Assembly (NCBI GenBank): GCA_916048095.2
Contig: OU696574.1
Location: 64,501 to 128,500, forward strand
Length of the DNA: 64,000 bases
Direction: 5' to 3'
From: Sacculina carcini
Taxonomy: Eukaryota; Arthropoda; Thecostraca; Sacculinidae
Of this stretch, positions 9,859-63,977 are shown piece by piece (the first letter of the stretch is position 1; each line of letters opens with the position of its first letter). The position numbers and the translations under genes are program-made. Below the pieces are notes generated by a model. The model did no database searches, was not told the origin of the DNA, and saw nothing but the letters and a program-made list of their open reading frames with translations.

Positions 9859-10427
9859 CGGAAACAGCGCACGGACTGACTCGGGTTTTCTCGTTGTCTG
9901 GTTGCTTTACTGCCAGAGGCCACAGCTGCAGTTGAAGGACCATGTAGCTCTGCCATAAGACTGCGAGCTCGTTGCAATACATCAGACAATGGCAAACATT
10001 CAATTCTTGTCATAGCACGCAGCTCACGTGATATAACTGCCGGTAAACCGGTCACAAAAGCCCTCAGCAACAATACGTCTGATTCGATGCCAGCAAGTCG
10101 TGCCAGACGGCGAAGATCCGTTAGATAAACGTCGACCGGCTCATCTTTCCATACCCGCATTTTCAGCTCTTCATATGCCTGGAAACTGTTTATGGCAAAT
10201 GCTGACAACAAAGCCGCCTCGATCTGTTCACAGTCTCTCTTTTCAGCATCGCCCAATTCCGAATAAACAGCATATGCGGGACCCTCGAGAAATAGAGGAA
10301 TTATTTTTTCAACATCATCGATGCCTTTCAAATCGGCCACCAACTTGATTTTCCCTAGCCATTGTGCGACGTCACCAGTTCCGTCAAAACACCGCACCAC
10401 ATCACCGAGCTTTATGTTGCCGCTCAT
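9699..10427 (-). CDS. Gag polyprotein
   Basis: A 242-residue protein. The N-terminal about 150 residues look like a retrotransposon capsid (FDGTGDVAQWLGKIK near the start; a VDVYLTDLRRLA segment). The C-terminal part carries two zinc knuckles of the C-X2-C-X4-H-X4-C type: CFRCGGPHMMRFC (an atypical one, CX2CX3HX4C) and CWLCQKEGHMARMC (canonical). The ATG is 14 bases from the end of the 5' LTR. The frame ends at a TAA inside the predicted frameshift pseudoknot. Gag packages element RNA into virus-like particles. Confidence 0.92.
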   Translation of the reverse strand: MSGNIKLGDVVRCFDGTGDVAQWLGKIKLVADLKGIDDVEKIIPLFLEGPAYAVYSELGDAEKRDCEQIEAALLSAFAINSFQAYEELKMRVWKDEPVDVYLTDLRRLARLAGIESDVLLLRAFVTGLPAVISRELRAMTRIECLPLSDVLQRARSLMAELHGPSTAAVASGSKATRQRENPSQSVRCFRCGGPHMMRFCRLKPNISCWLCQKEGHMARMCPNAPGNVSGGVSAPEVPPSHL

Positions 10428-10440
10428 GGCCGAAATAGCT

Positions 10441-10729
10441 TGAAATCCTTTTGTTCAGTTTTCGCTATATTTAATATAAAAATACACAATGAATAACGAC
10501 AACTATCTCCTAATACAACAAATTACAGCGACAATCATTCCATACTCCACACTACACTTCTTACTTCAGCCAACTAAACTCGCTCATCTCGCGACATTGT
10601 TGATTGCTGGTTGCTATAGCAACCATCATACACGCAGCAAATCCATACATACAATGAAACAAATATGAACGCACAAACAATTGGAAGCGATTAATTGAAC
10701 AGTTAACAATACAAGAAATAGTAAATACA
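10441..10729 (-). repeat. 5' LTR
   Basis: A 289-bp repeat, the promoter-side copy on the minus strand. It matches 6,446-6,734 throughout by eye and is followed on its outer side by the GTAAT target duplication. Confidence 0.93.
10608..10625. promoter_or_regulatory. X-box (RFX)-like palindrome in 5' LTR
   Basis: The same 18-bp perfect palindrome as in the 3' LTR. In this LTR it is placed to act on the element's own transcription. The match to the RYYNYYATRRNRAC consensus is exact; regulation is inferred. Confidence 0.5.
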
Positions 10730-10734
10730 GTAAT

Positions 10735-11105
10735 TCAACTAAGAAACAAACACAACGACACTGCAATGGCATCAACAGCAGAAGCAAGTCTCAGATCAGA
10801 TCAGTTATCACGCGGGAGTATTACTTTTACAACGGCACAGAGTGAAGGGTTTAGTCCCCTGAAATATGTCCTTGCACAGTAGTAAATTGGATTAAGATTT
10901 ATCCATAGTGGTGTCGTTTTAAATTATATTTTTTCAGCCTCTTAGTAAACCAAGGGAACTTATGGAGAATTCATGAAAAAAATAATAATTGAAATAATAG
11001 AAAAGCAATTTAAAACGAAATTCATTGAAGAGATGAATAAAGATGAATGTAATATAGATTTTTTTTAAAAGTCCTTTAAAATTAAATTCATTGAAGAGGT
11101 GAATT
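10735..11105. other. Intergenic, no gene recognised
   Basis: AT-rich sequence between the Ty3-like element and the BEL/Pao fragment, with short local duplications around TTCATTGAAGAG (about 11,020 and 11,090). It may include decayed BEL/Pao sequence, but nothing is identifiable. Confidence 0.4.
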
Positions 11106-11391
11106 TGTTTAGTTCTTTGCGAGCACCGATGAAGTTGGTGCCATTATCCGACCATATCTCCTTAGGCACTCCACGTTTGGCAGTGAAACGCTACAAAGCG
11201 TTTATGAAGCTGTTCGTGACCAATGCATGAGTAATTTCAATATGTACAGCACGAATTGAAAGACAAGTGAACAAACAACCGTAGCTTTTCACTTCGGAAC
11301 GAGCTCTTTTAACTAAGAATGGACCTAAATAATCCACACCAACTCGACTAAATAGACGCTCAAACGGTGTAACCTCGACCTTTCGTAAAAT
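11106..11391 (-). pseudogene. BEL/Pao-type integrase fragment, broken
   Basis: Minus-strand translation gives the integrase core of a BEL/Pao retrotransposon: VGVDYLGPF, then SIRAVHIE, then a segment ending [14 protein letters not shown]. These carry the first two acidic residues of the DDE triad in their usual contexts. One in-frame TAG lies between the second and third blocks (near 11,195). No LTR, RT or remaining integrase is evident nearby, so it is a fossil unrelated to the intact Ty3-like element. Confidence 0.85.
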
Positions 11392-11777
11392 TCCAATACA
11401 AAATGTACAAAATCCTTTACGGTGTTCAAAACTCCTTCACGATCCTTTACGGTTGCGGTACTTTATGTGTCGCAATTGCGTCAAGCCAAACACAGACACG
11501 AATTGTCATTGTCGTCATTATCAGGCAATAGTTTATGGGGTCTGTTATTCAGTAAGTTTGTCCAATGTTATTTAAAAGTTTGTATCAATGTATTCCTGGG
11601 CGGGGTTTATAAATTTTCACAATATGGAATAGGGTGGAATGTGTGTGGAACGTGTGACAACTTTCTTTTGTTGTGTCGGAAGGCTGAAAGGAAGACAAAT
11701 AAGGGCCAATGTAGAGAACGTGACTTTCTAAGAAGCAGCAGGAGCAGAAACTTGCTAACAAGGAGTAGAAAATATGT
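11392..11777. other. Intergenic, no gene recognised
   Basis: It contains a plus-strand open frame (11,422-11,781) with no recognisable similarity. It could be decayed retroelement sequence or the 5' region of the following gene. Confidence 0.35.
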
Positions 11778-11942
11778 ATGAATTGTGAAGAACTGAGTGA
11801 GGTATATACTTGTCGAAAATACGATTATAGTGTGGGTTTGACGACATTGCAGTGTGGTAATTGTGATAAATGGTTTCAGATATCAGACCAGTATGTGGCG
11901 CTGTTAAAGCCTGTTGCTGGAGACGGGACGCTCGCCTTCTGA
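11778..11942 (+). CDS. 54-codon ORF with a PHD-like half-finger
   Basis: This small ORF begins ATGAATTGTGAAG. It contains CRKYDYSVGLTTLQCGNC followed by DKWFQIS, the CX2C-X-WF core of a PHD finger. The later cysteines are missing: the usual H-X2-C after WF is replaced by QIS, and the frame stops soon after. It ends 56 bases before the ATG of the UBZ-type protein gene, in another frame. It could be a retroelement-derived PHD remnant, an upstream ORF or an exon of an unseen gene. I favour a remnant. Confidence 0.3.
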   Translation: MNCEELSEVYTCRKYDYSVGLTTLQCGNCDKWFQISDQYVALLKPVAGDGTLAF

Positions 11943-11997
11943 ACGCGTATCATTGTGTGTGCGAGCCATTAGCGATGACGTGTTGATGCGCGCTATC

Positions 11998-12834
11998 ATG
12001 GCGGGTGGGGAGACTGCCATTGGCATGGCCGCCGACCAGTTGGATCCTGGCGATGCTCAGATGCCCGTCTCTACTAGCTCCATTCATGCGTACCAGGTGG
12101 CGCTGAAGACGTTGCGCGAGCGGTGTCGCAAACAGACAGAGCAGCTGCATAGCGCACACGACGAGAGTAAGCGGCTGATTGCCGACAAGGCGGTTCTGCA
12201 CGGCGAAATAGAGCGGTTGCGAGACGCAGCCAGCAGACAGAGGGAGCGTGCGGCTCAGTTGTCGCGGCAGCTGGCCGACCGACAGACGCTGTCGCGCCGT
12301 CTGTGTCGCCGGCTAATGCTTCAGTCTCAGCAGTTGCACTTGCTGAGGAGGCAGCTAGCGGACGCCGGTCTGCCGGCCGATGACGTAGACGACGAGATGG
12401 ATGGGCATGAAGCGGCCGCCATGCTCGCACACTCGTTGTCGCTCGATGGCGACTCTCTGTCAAACTTGACCGCCGTTGCTTCGCCGCACCATCAAGCAGA
12501 CCGTGACACAGCAGAGTTGCATGTCTCGGCAGCACCGCCGCCGCCCCCGCCCCTGGACAACACTGAACACTGGCTGCTCGTTGGATTACAACAAGTCGAG
12601 TCTGCCGTGCGTCAGCGCAATTCCACACTGCGACAGTGCATGCATCACGTGACACAGAAGGTCGCGTCGCATCCGCCGGACGGCAAGACAACTCGGTTGA
12701 TCAGCAGCGACCGAGTCGTGTCGTGTCCTCTTTGCGGCGATACATTCCCAGCGCAACGGACGCCTGCGCTACTGGAAGATCATGTTTATGATCATCTAAC
12801 TCAACTCCTGTCGGAAAACCCAACCTCATCATAA
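11998..12834 (+). CDS. Coiled-coil protein with C-terminal UBZ1-type zinc finger
   Basis: A 278-residue protein. It has a long Arg/Glu/Gln-rich coiled coil (about residues 20-125), an acidic linker, a proline run (PPPPPP near 180), a short helical segment (WLLVGLQQVESAVRQR) and a C-terminal CPLCGDTFPAQ...LLEDHVYDHL. The last fits the CX2C...HX3H ubiquitin-binding UBZ1 fold seen at the ends of TAX1BP1, NDP52 and the TBK1 adaptors. The layout is compatible with a TBK1-adaptor or autophagy-receptor-like protein, but I do not recognise a specific orthologue. The open frame runs upstream to 11,914, where it begins with TTG. ATG is found at 11,986 and 11,998; the latter has A at -3 and G at +4, so I chose it. 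It is the only sizeable plus-strand gene here. Confidence 0.7.
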   Translation: MAGGETAIGMAADQLDPGDAQMPVSTSSIHAYQVALKTLRERCRKQTEQLHSAHDESKRLIADKAVLHGEIERLRDAASRQRERAAQLSRQLADRQTLSRRLCRRLMLQSQQLHLLRRQLADAGLPADDVDDEMDGHEAAAMLAHSLSLDGDSLSNLTAVASPHHQADRDTAELHVSAAPPPPPPLDNTEHWLLVGLQQVESAVRQRNSTLRQCMHHVTQKVASHPPDGKTTRLISSDRVVSCPLCGDTFPAQRTPALLEDHVYDHLTQLLSENPTSS

Positions 12835-14221
12835 TAGTGCGTTATATCTGTAATAGTGTATATAGAGCAAAAACTAAAATTTATTCACAGACAGGCTGGC
12901 TGGGTATCACCGCCCCACGTGCGCCTTCGAGACGTCACACCATAATCGGTGTTCAAACACGATTCTACCAGACGATTGCTCCACACGCGCATACTAATTG
13001 AGCTGAATACTGAAACCAGTCAGTGGTCTTCAACCGTTGACCGCTCATAGCATCGCCTTATACACAGGACAAGTCACAGGACTCGGCAAAGGACAAGGCG
13101 AATCCCACAACGACTCAATTATACGCATACACACGAATGCACACACTGACTACACTCTCTCCAATCACTCATTATTATATCGCTCGTTATCTCATTCCCT
13201 GTTTGGACACGATCGCGTTCAACATGCGCCAATAGCGCCAGTCTGTCTTGACATTCTGTGATACAAAGGACTCCAAATAGTTGGTGTTATTTTATATTGC
13301 TCTTAATAGTTGATTATTTATTATAATGCTATGCTGAATTGCTGTTTTTGATCTTGTGCGGTGGTATATTAATTCCGCGGGAGAACAGTTATCTTTGCGT
13401 CCGACATTTTCTCGTTACCAAACGTCTTGAATGTACATGTCCACGCCTCATCTACTGAAACCTATAGTATACGAATTGTGTTCAGTCGCGCTTTTTAGTA
13501 TATCTATATGATCTACTGTGCGCAGAATTGTTGACAAGTGAAATGTATAAACCATTACATGATGTGTTTATAAATGACCGAATAATCAAAGTATACTTAC
13601 AGACGCGCATCATGATTCCACGCTAGCCTACGAGACCTCGGATTCTCACTGCTGCCTAAAGTTTCACCTGATCACATCCGCGAGCACGCGCAACAACTCT
13701 CCCAGCCAATCAGCGTTGAGCTGGTCACGTGCTCACCGCCGCGGGGCAGCTGCACACACACTCGCACACAACGTGTCACCATGCACAATCACACAGCAGT
13801 GTTCGGCCTGTTTTTCCAAGTGAGGCAGGTTGGCCGTTGCTCGTCCAATCGTATACAAAACGACACAAAATAACACACATTCACTGAGTATCGGTGTATT
13901 TAGGTGGCTGGTCAAAGCGTTCCTAGAGTAATACTATTTATTGATATCGGAATATTACGCGTTTCGAATGACTTCAGTGTTCGGACAAAATGAATTTTGC
14001 AGTGAATAGTCGTAGCCTTTAACTCTGATGAGCAGTCCTGAAGAAATCTGAGAACGGACACCGGAGCGCAATTATAGACAACTAAACGAGACTATACATC
14101 CGAGCTGAGCGCAACATATGGCTGGATAATTTGTAATTGACTTCATACGTCCTACACAGCTGCAAACACAACCATGTGGGTTGTGGACAATTGATTGACC
14201 GAAACTACACGGCAGAAATTG
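12835..14221. other. Intergenic between converging UBZ-protein and UBR4 genes
   Basis: Both 3' ends face this 1.4-kb stretch. It should hold both 3' UTRs. No further coding region is recognised. Confidence 0.5.
13937..13942 (-). terminator. Candidate UBR4 poly(A) signal
   Basis: Reads AATAAA on the minus strand, about 280 bases beyond the UBR4 stop codon. The position fits a 3' UTR end, but usage is inferred. Confidence 0.4.
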
Positions 14222-58097
<43,876 letters not shown>

Positions 58098-59354
58098 AAT
58101 TTATGCAGTCTTTCATACACAGGAGTTGTGAGAAATAAACGAAACTGACATAACTACAAACATAAACACCCAGCACAAGGAAAATTTAAGCTACACAATT
58201 AGACCACATCAGAGTTGCCAGATGTCTCAAGCCACATAAAGCCAAATCGCCGACGAAAAAGGCCAACCTCAAAACGCAGCAGAATTATTTATTCCTAAAC
58301 GCCAAAGGTGTCAATTCCAATGTGAGTCATAGAAAAGGTATTCCTTCACAAAAATTAACCCATTAGTTACACTTATCCTTGCAGTTTCAAGTAAGTATAT
58401 TTCACGGATGGTATATTAGGACCATGGATATTTCAACTACCCTGAGTTCAAATTTTCAAGTTTTTTTCTCGTTGAGTTAGGTGCGCGAAGGAACATTGCG
58501 AAGGCGCATCTAAGTCAACTTATGCAACTCAACAATGCAAACTATAATTTGCATTAGAAAAATGACAATGATCGCTAACGATAAAAAGGCAAAGAAAAGC
58601 CACAGTATATTTCACTTTTCAACAAAAGTTCCGCAAAGCTAACGTCGGTCGGAAAAAAACCAAATTGGCCATAGAATGTCAAACGCGGCAGGCCTGACAC
58701 GCACAATTTATACACAGGTGGTGCTCCAAGATGGCAGACAACCAAAAATAAGCTGCTAAATAGACTATCAGTCACATTGTTTGTGCATCAACGAAACAGT
58801 TGATGCACAAATTGTCTGTAAGCATGAACCAAACTATGAACACTATTGTTCAGTGCCATCACAATTATTTGGTCATAAAATTGACTTCAACATCAGACGA
58901 TCAGATTTTACAACACATTAGACGTCGAATAAATAATGGCATTGCTTTCTACTATAACCGTGAATCAGTTCCGGAGCCATGCATCATTTCAGTCTATTAT
59001 ACACTATCAATAAATCAATGTATACTGTGGCATGACCCGCCGTATCCATGCAAGCATGCACTTGGTCACGGCATACGTATTTGTACAATAAAAACGGCAC
59101 ACATCAGGTGCCTTGCTCCGCAGGTCCGTAATTTCGTTTGTAGCGGGCGAAACACACTGACGCCAATGATGCACATAACATCGGCCTTCACCACGCATGG
59201 CCAATCTTCTGGCGACTAACGCTGGTGCACGTGCGCTTATCACATACGCACCGCCGTGAGTCATGCACTGAGCATAATTGGACAACAATGAGGAATGTAG
59301 TGAGCTGAGCACTACTGCTATCATCGCGTAATGGCACGCGCAATCAGGCAGGTG
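58098..59354. other. UBR4 upstream region and KLHL20 3' flank
   Basis: About 1.25 kb between the KLHL20 stop codon and the UBR4 start, both on the minus strand. It should hold the UBR4 promoter and KLHL20 3' UTR. I see no canonical poly(A) signal close to the KLHL20 stop. A 138-codon plus-strand frame (58,803-59,219) resembles nothing known. Confidence 0.45.
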
Positions 59355-62300
59355 TCACCACACGTGCGTCTCGGACGGCGGCAGTCGGACCACCCCGACG
59401 CCGCCACCCAGCCGACGGTAGTTCATTGTGCCACATACACGCCACGTATTGTCTTCAGCGTCGTACACCTCGATCGTCTTCAGGTAGGTGGTGCCGTCGA
59501 AGCCGCCCACGGCGTACAAGTGGCCGTTGACCACCGCCAGACCCACCTGATTACGCAACAAACAATACATCAGTTGTGAGTACTACTGTGTGGCGAGACA
59601 ATGTGATAGAGGAACAAACAATACATCAGTTGTGAGTACTACTGTGTGGCGAGACAATGTGATAGAGGAACAAACAATACATCAGTTGTGAGTACTACTG
59701 TGTGGCGAGATAATGTGATAGAGGAACAAACAATACATCAGTTGTGAGTACTACTGTGTGGCGAGATAATGTGATAGAGGAACAAACAATACATCAGTTG
59801 TGAGTACTACTGTGTGGCGAGATAATGTGATAGAGGAACAAACAATACATCAGTTGTGAGTACTACTGTGTGGCGAGACAATGTGATAGAGGAACAAACA
59901 ATACATCAGTTGTGAGTACTACTGTGTGGCGAGATAATGTGATAGAGGAACAAACAATACATCAGTTGTGAGTACTACTGTGTGGCGAGATAATGTGATA
60001 GAGGAACAAACAATACATCAGTTGTGAGTACTACTGTGTGGCGAGACAATGTGATAGAGGAACAAACAATACATCAGTTGTGAGTACTACTGTGTGGCGA
60101 GATAATGTGATAGAGGAACAAACAATACATCAGTTGTGAGTACTACTGTGTGGCGAGATAATGTGATAGAGGAACAAACAATACATCAGTTGTGAGTACT
60201 ACTGTGTGGCGAGATAATGTGATAGAGGAACAAACAATACATCAGTTGTGAGTACTACTGTGTGGCGAGATAATGTGATAGAGGAACAAACAATACATCA
60301 GTTGTGAGTACTACTGTGTGGCGAGACAATGTGATAGAGGAACAAACAATACATCAGTTGTGAGTACTACTGTGTGGCGAGACAATGTGATAGAGGAACA
60401 AACAATACATCAGTTGTGAGTACTACTGTGTGGCGAGACAATGTGATAGAGGAACAAACAATACATCAGTTGTGAGTACTAATGTGTGGCGAGACAATGT
60501 GATAGAGGAACAAACAATACATCAGTTGTGAGTACTACTGTGTGGCGAGACAATGTGATAGAGGAACAAGTGTCGTGTGAGCGCCAGTTACCCCGCTGCG
60601 TCGCGAACTCATTGCCACGATTGGACTCCACTGTTTGCTCACTGGACTGTATCGCTCGGCCGACGACAGCTCGGTGCAGTCGTCACGCCCTCCCACCGCG
60701 TAGATCATGTTGCCGAACACTGCGCAGCCCAGGTGCTTGCGTCGCGTTGACATTGGCGGCACCACGCTCCATCGATTCGTCTTCGGGTCGTAGCTCTCCA
60801 CTGATGGAAAACACACGCGCGTGTTAGGGTCGTTGCTAGCAGACACATCTACGTCATTAAAACGTCCTCAACGCCGGCAGCGACAATGCACAAGTGTAGA
60901 CGTAGATGATACAGAGGAAGACGCGAATCATCGGCGTGCCCGTTATTTAGTGAGAGGCAGCTCTCATGTCACGCCACTCACGCGAGCTTGATACAAGTGG
61001 CAAATGATAGGACCTGTGGTGAACGCGGCCCAATACACACAGGATATACTGCAGCCCGTGATAAATCTAGTGCTCACGAGTCGACAGCGAGTAATTGTTG
61101 GTGCAGCCTCACCTGTGCTCAGCGGAGCCTGGCCGTCGCTGCCGCCCACTGCGTACAATAAGCCTCCCAGCACAGCCACCGATACTCCGAGACGGCGCGT
61201 GTTCATACTGGCCACCTTGCTCCAACGGTTCGTTTTCGGATCGTAGCTGATAACCAGTGCAAAATCCATGTAACATGACATCACTATGAGTACGTGTTGT
61301 GATGCCCGTTCAACACAGCAAGTTGGTATTGATAGGCAGAAAAGTGTAGTAAAACACATTAAAATGGTATGTAGTTCAAATTAATTGGCGCTTGAGTCTG
61401 ATATGCTCACAGCACGATAATCAACACATGCGATATCTAGTGCGACAATGAGATACAGGTGTGTCGCCTTGAATCTCGATTACACACGACGCTGCCACAT
61501 TTCACAAGCCACGACTCATAACAACAACAAGAGCAAAGGGTTACCGCTCGACAAAGTTGAGACATGACACGCCGTCCTGTCCTCCGACGGCATACAGGTA
61601 GCCGTCAAGCACAGCCACGCCGACTGACGTGCGACAACTGGACGTGGGAGCCACCTCAGACGACCACTGGTTCGATAACGGATCATATCTATCACAAACA
61701 CACACGCACAACATTCACTCAATATACAAACAAACACATTATAATAGTTTCGTGATTCACAATTGCGCCAGCTCGTACAGAGACAATTCGTGAAGCGCTT
61801 ACAAGAAAAGGTAGGAAATAAACAGACATGTGAATGTAAATACCACTTGAACTGTGTATCAGACAGGGTGAGCGCATACAATTGAGATTGAGCGTAGTCA
61901 GTGAGTATATCGTGTGACATGTTTTCACTGACCTCTCGATGCTGTTGAGGTAAGAGTGTCCGTCGTGACCTCCTACTGCGTACAACAGATCATTGAGCAC
62001 GGCCACGCCGACGCCACACCGACGCTTAGCCATAGACGCCAACATGCGCCACTCACACGTCTGCGGATCAAACCTGCACACAAACAACACACGCTCAATA
62101 CAACACTCGACGGCGCCATAGTGCATACAAACTGAATATTAGAGTGAGAGAGTACACTGAGATGCTAAGCTAGACAGAGGTTGCTCGGCCAGACAACCTG
62201 AGCAACATCAACAACAATGACAACAACTAGACTCACTGTTCAACAGAAGCGATGGCGTCTCCGCTGCACCAGCCTCCAACTGATAACAACAACAACAACA

Positions 62301-63977
62301 ACGTCACAACGGCCATTCATACCATCGCTCACACCTTCTTCAAAGTGGAGACAGACACTACATGAGCAGACGGGCCTAAGCTGCGAGTCAACATGAGTAC
62401 ATACATCCGACAAACAGAACATCGTACCCATTCACAAAACAGCAGCCTAAAACATGCGCACATTTCTCCACATAGAAAAACTGTCACTGTGTCAACAACG
62501 TTAAATGAACGACTGCCTACCAAAACAGTATACCACAGCAAATGAACACTATAGAGCTGAATATAGACAAAAATTGCGTATGATTAGATATGTGAAATGT
62601 TGATATTTGTGAAATGCTGGTTGAAAGACTGGCGCACACGGTGCGACCAACCTGCGAACAAAACCTCGCCACGCTTGATCGGTTTACGCGGTCGCGTCCT
62701 CGGGCCTTGCATCAACAGTCTCTCTTGCGGCAGCAACAGGTAATTTTTCGCCTCGTCCACTAAATCACGACAACCATCGTCCGACTTGATCAATAGGTCC
62801 GAGCCCACCGTGCCAACCAGAAACTTGGGGTTCAGCAGCGGCATACGCACGTGTTGCAAAATCTAGCCGGGCGCAGCCAACACACACACACATGTATCGC
62901 TGATTACCGTGTCGTCTGTATTACCAGCTCCCATTAGTCAAGCCCTGTCACTCTTAGTTGTGCCCGACAAGACAGGCATTGTGCACAAAAGCAACAACAC
63001 CCTGTTGAAGTCATTGACAAGCATCATACAGCCCTCGTGTTAATTTCAAAAGCAATAAGCACATGAAGAAGGCGGTTATACTTGCCTACCAATCAAGACG
63101 AAAGTCCATGTGATAATGATTAACTGACTCAACTAATGTCAGTGAGATTGATCACCAATATTTGTCATGCTATTTTTCAACTGAAATGACGGGTAATATC
63201 GCCAACAGAACACCCAACACAGGAACACACTGCATGCACAATAAAACGCAGCCAATCAATGACAGCAAATCAACTTATCTACGAGCTAATCACACAAGAC
63301 GACAACGAAACTCATGTGTGTTTGTGTGAGCGCACCTGAACAAGAAACTGTCTTCTCTCGGAGATATTATACTTGAGCCAGGACATGACTGCACAATACA
63401 CTTGCTCCTCGTTGCGTACGTTCAGCTCGTCCGAGGAAATGATGTCAGTCAGTTGAGAAACAGGCAGCAGCATGAACTCCTCGCTCTCCATCACCTGACC
63501 ACACAACACCACGCCTCAATACACCCCCACATCGGCAACTACTAACACTATCAACTAGTATCTACACGATATCATAAAACACGAGCCGAAGCAAGCCAAA
63601 TTAGCGTTCCTATCGTTAGCACATATTGGTTGCTCGTATATGACAAAAAACATCAATAATCCCGCCTTTGGCAGCGGTATGTGATACAATTTGTGTGTAT
63701 GTGCGTGTGTCCTTTCCCCTCTGCACTCACAAATCATGAATGCTGACGTGCTTTCTCTCCGTGCCACTGTCTGTGTCTTAGTCTAATAATAGTGATATTG
63801 ACGAGATTATTACCTCTTGGAAGTTGTGTTGAGTGAATTTATCGGCGATTCGCAGTAGTTCCCGGCAGGCATGCGTGTCGGCAAATGCTCGAATTCCGAG
63901 GCAGTTGGTAGGGTCAAGCTGCCTCTTGAGAAACTCACAACAAACCTCCTGAATCTCGGACAACTGCAGCAGACACG
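59355..63977 (-). CDS. KLHL20: KLHL20, substrate adaptor of CUL3 ligase (5' part outside window)
   Basis: Nine predicted exons: 63814-63977, 63336-63494, 62652-62862, 62237-62279, 61933-62073, 61545-61688, 61113-61246, 60592-60800 and 59355-59546. They give about 465 residues with consistent phases. The first three hold the BACK domain ([58 protein letters not shown]). The rest form six Kelch repeats with the double-Gly/YAVGG pattern ([59 protein letters not shown]). The end, [20 protein letters not shown], matches KLHL20 specifically. KLHL20 (KLEIP) recruits substrates such as DAPK1, PML and ULK1 to Cullin-3 in mammals. The BTB domain and start codon lie past 64,000. The last intron is filled by a 56-bp satellite. 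Confidence 0.94.
59560..60569. repeat. 56-bp satellite in the last KLHL20 intron
   Basis: About 18 copies of a 56-base unit (anchors GAGGAACAAACAATACATCA and GTACTACTGTGTGGCGAGA), differing mainly at GACAATG/GATAATG. On the sense strand the unit contains ACTCACAACTGATGTATTGTTTGTT. That is the same branch-point and pyrimidine-tract sequence that precedes the real acceptor at 59,546, so the first copy is part of the functional 3' splice site. Confidence 0.93.

Larger units (their letters stand above)
6446..10729 (-). mobile_element. Intact Ty3-like LTR retrotransposon
   Basis: A 4,284-bp element transcribed on the minus strand, with two 289-bp LTRs (10,441-10,729 is the 5' LTR; 6,446-6,734 the 3' LTR) that I read as identical base for base. 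They begin TG and end CA. A 5-bp target-site duplication, GTAAT, flanks it at 6,441-6,445 and 10,730-10,734. Inside are Gag with two CCHC knuckles and Pol in the order protease, reverse transcriptase, RNase H, integrase, which is the Ty3/Gypsy (Metaviridae) order. Both frames are open throughout. Identical LTRs and intact frames imply a recent insertion. The leader between the 5' LTR and the gag ATG is only 13 bases and shows no TGG-type tRNA primer-binding site. The family within Metaviridae is not resolved; the RT (LWPYQ, LTRLGFGL, YIDD) resembles elements I associate with helminth and other invertebrate genomes. Confidence 0.95.

Noticed and set aside
11106-11391. Integrase fragment as part of the intact Ty3-like element
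   Set aside because: It lies outside the LTRs and target duplication, belongs to the BEL/Pao type and has an in-frame stop.
58803-59219. 138-codon plus-strand ORF between UBR4 and KLHL20
   Set aside because: It resembles no family, lies over the expected KLHL20 3' UTR, and has ordinary non-coding composition. Kept only as a note.
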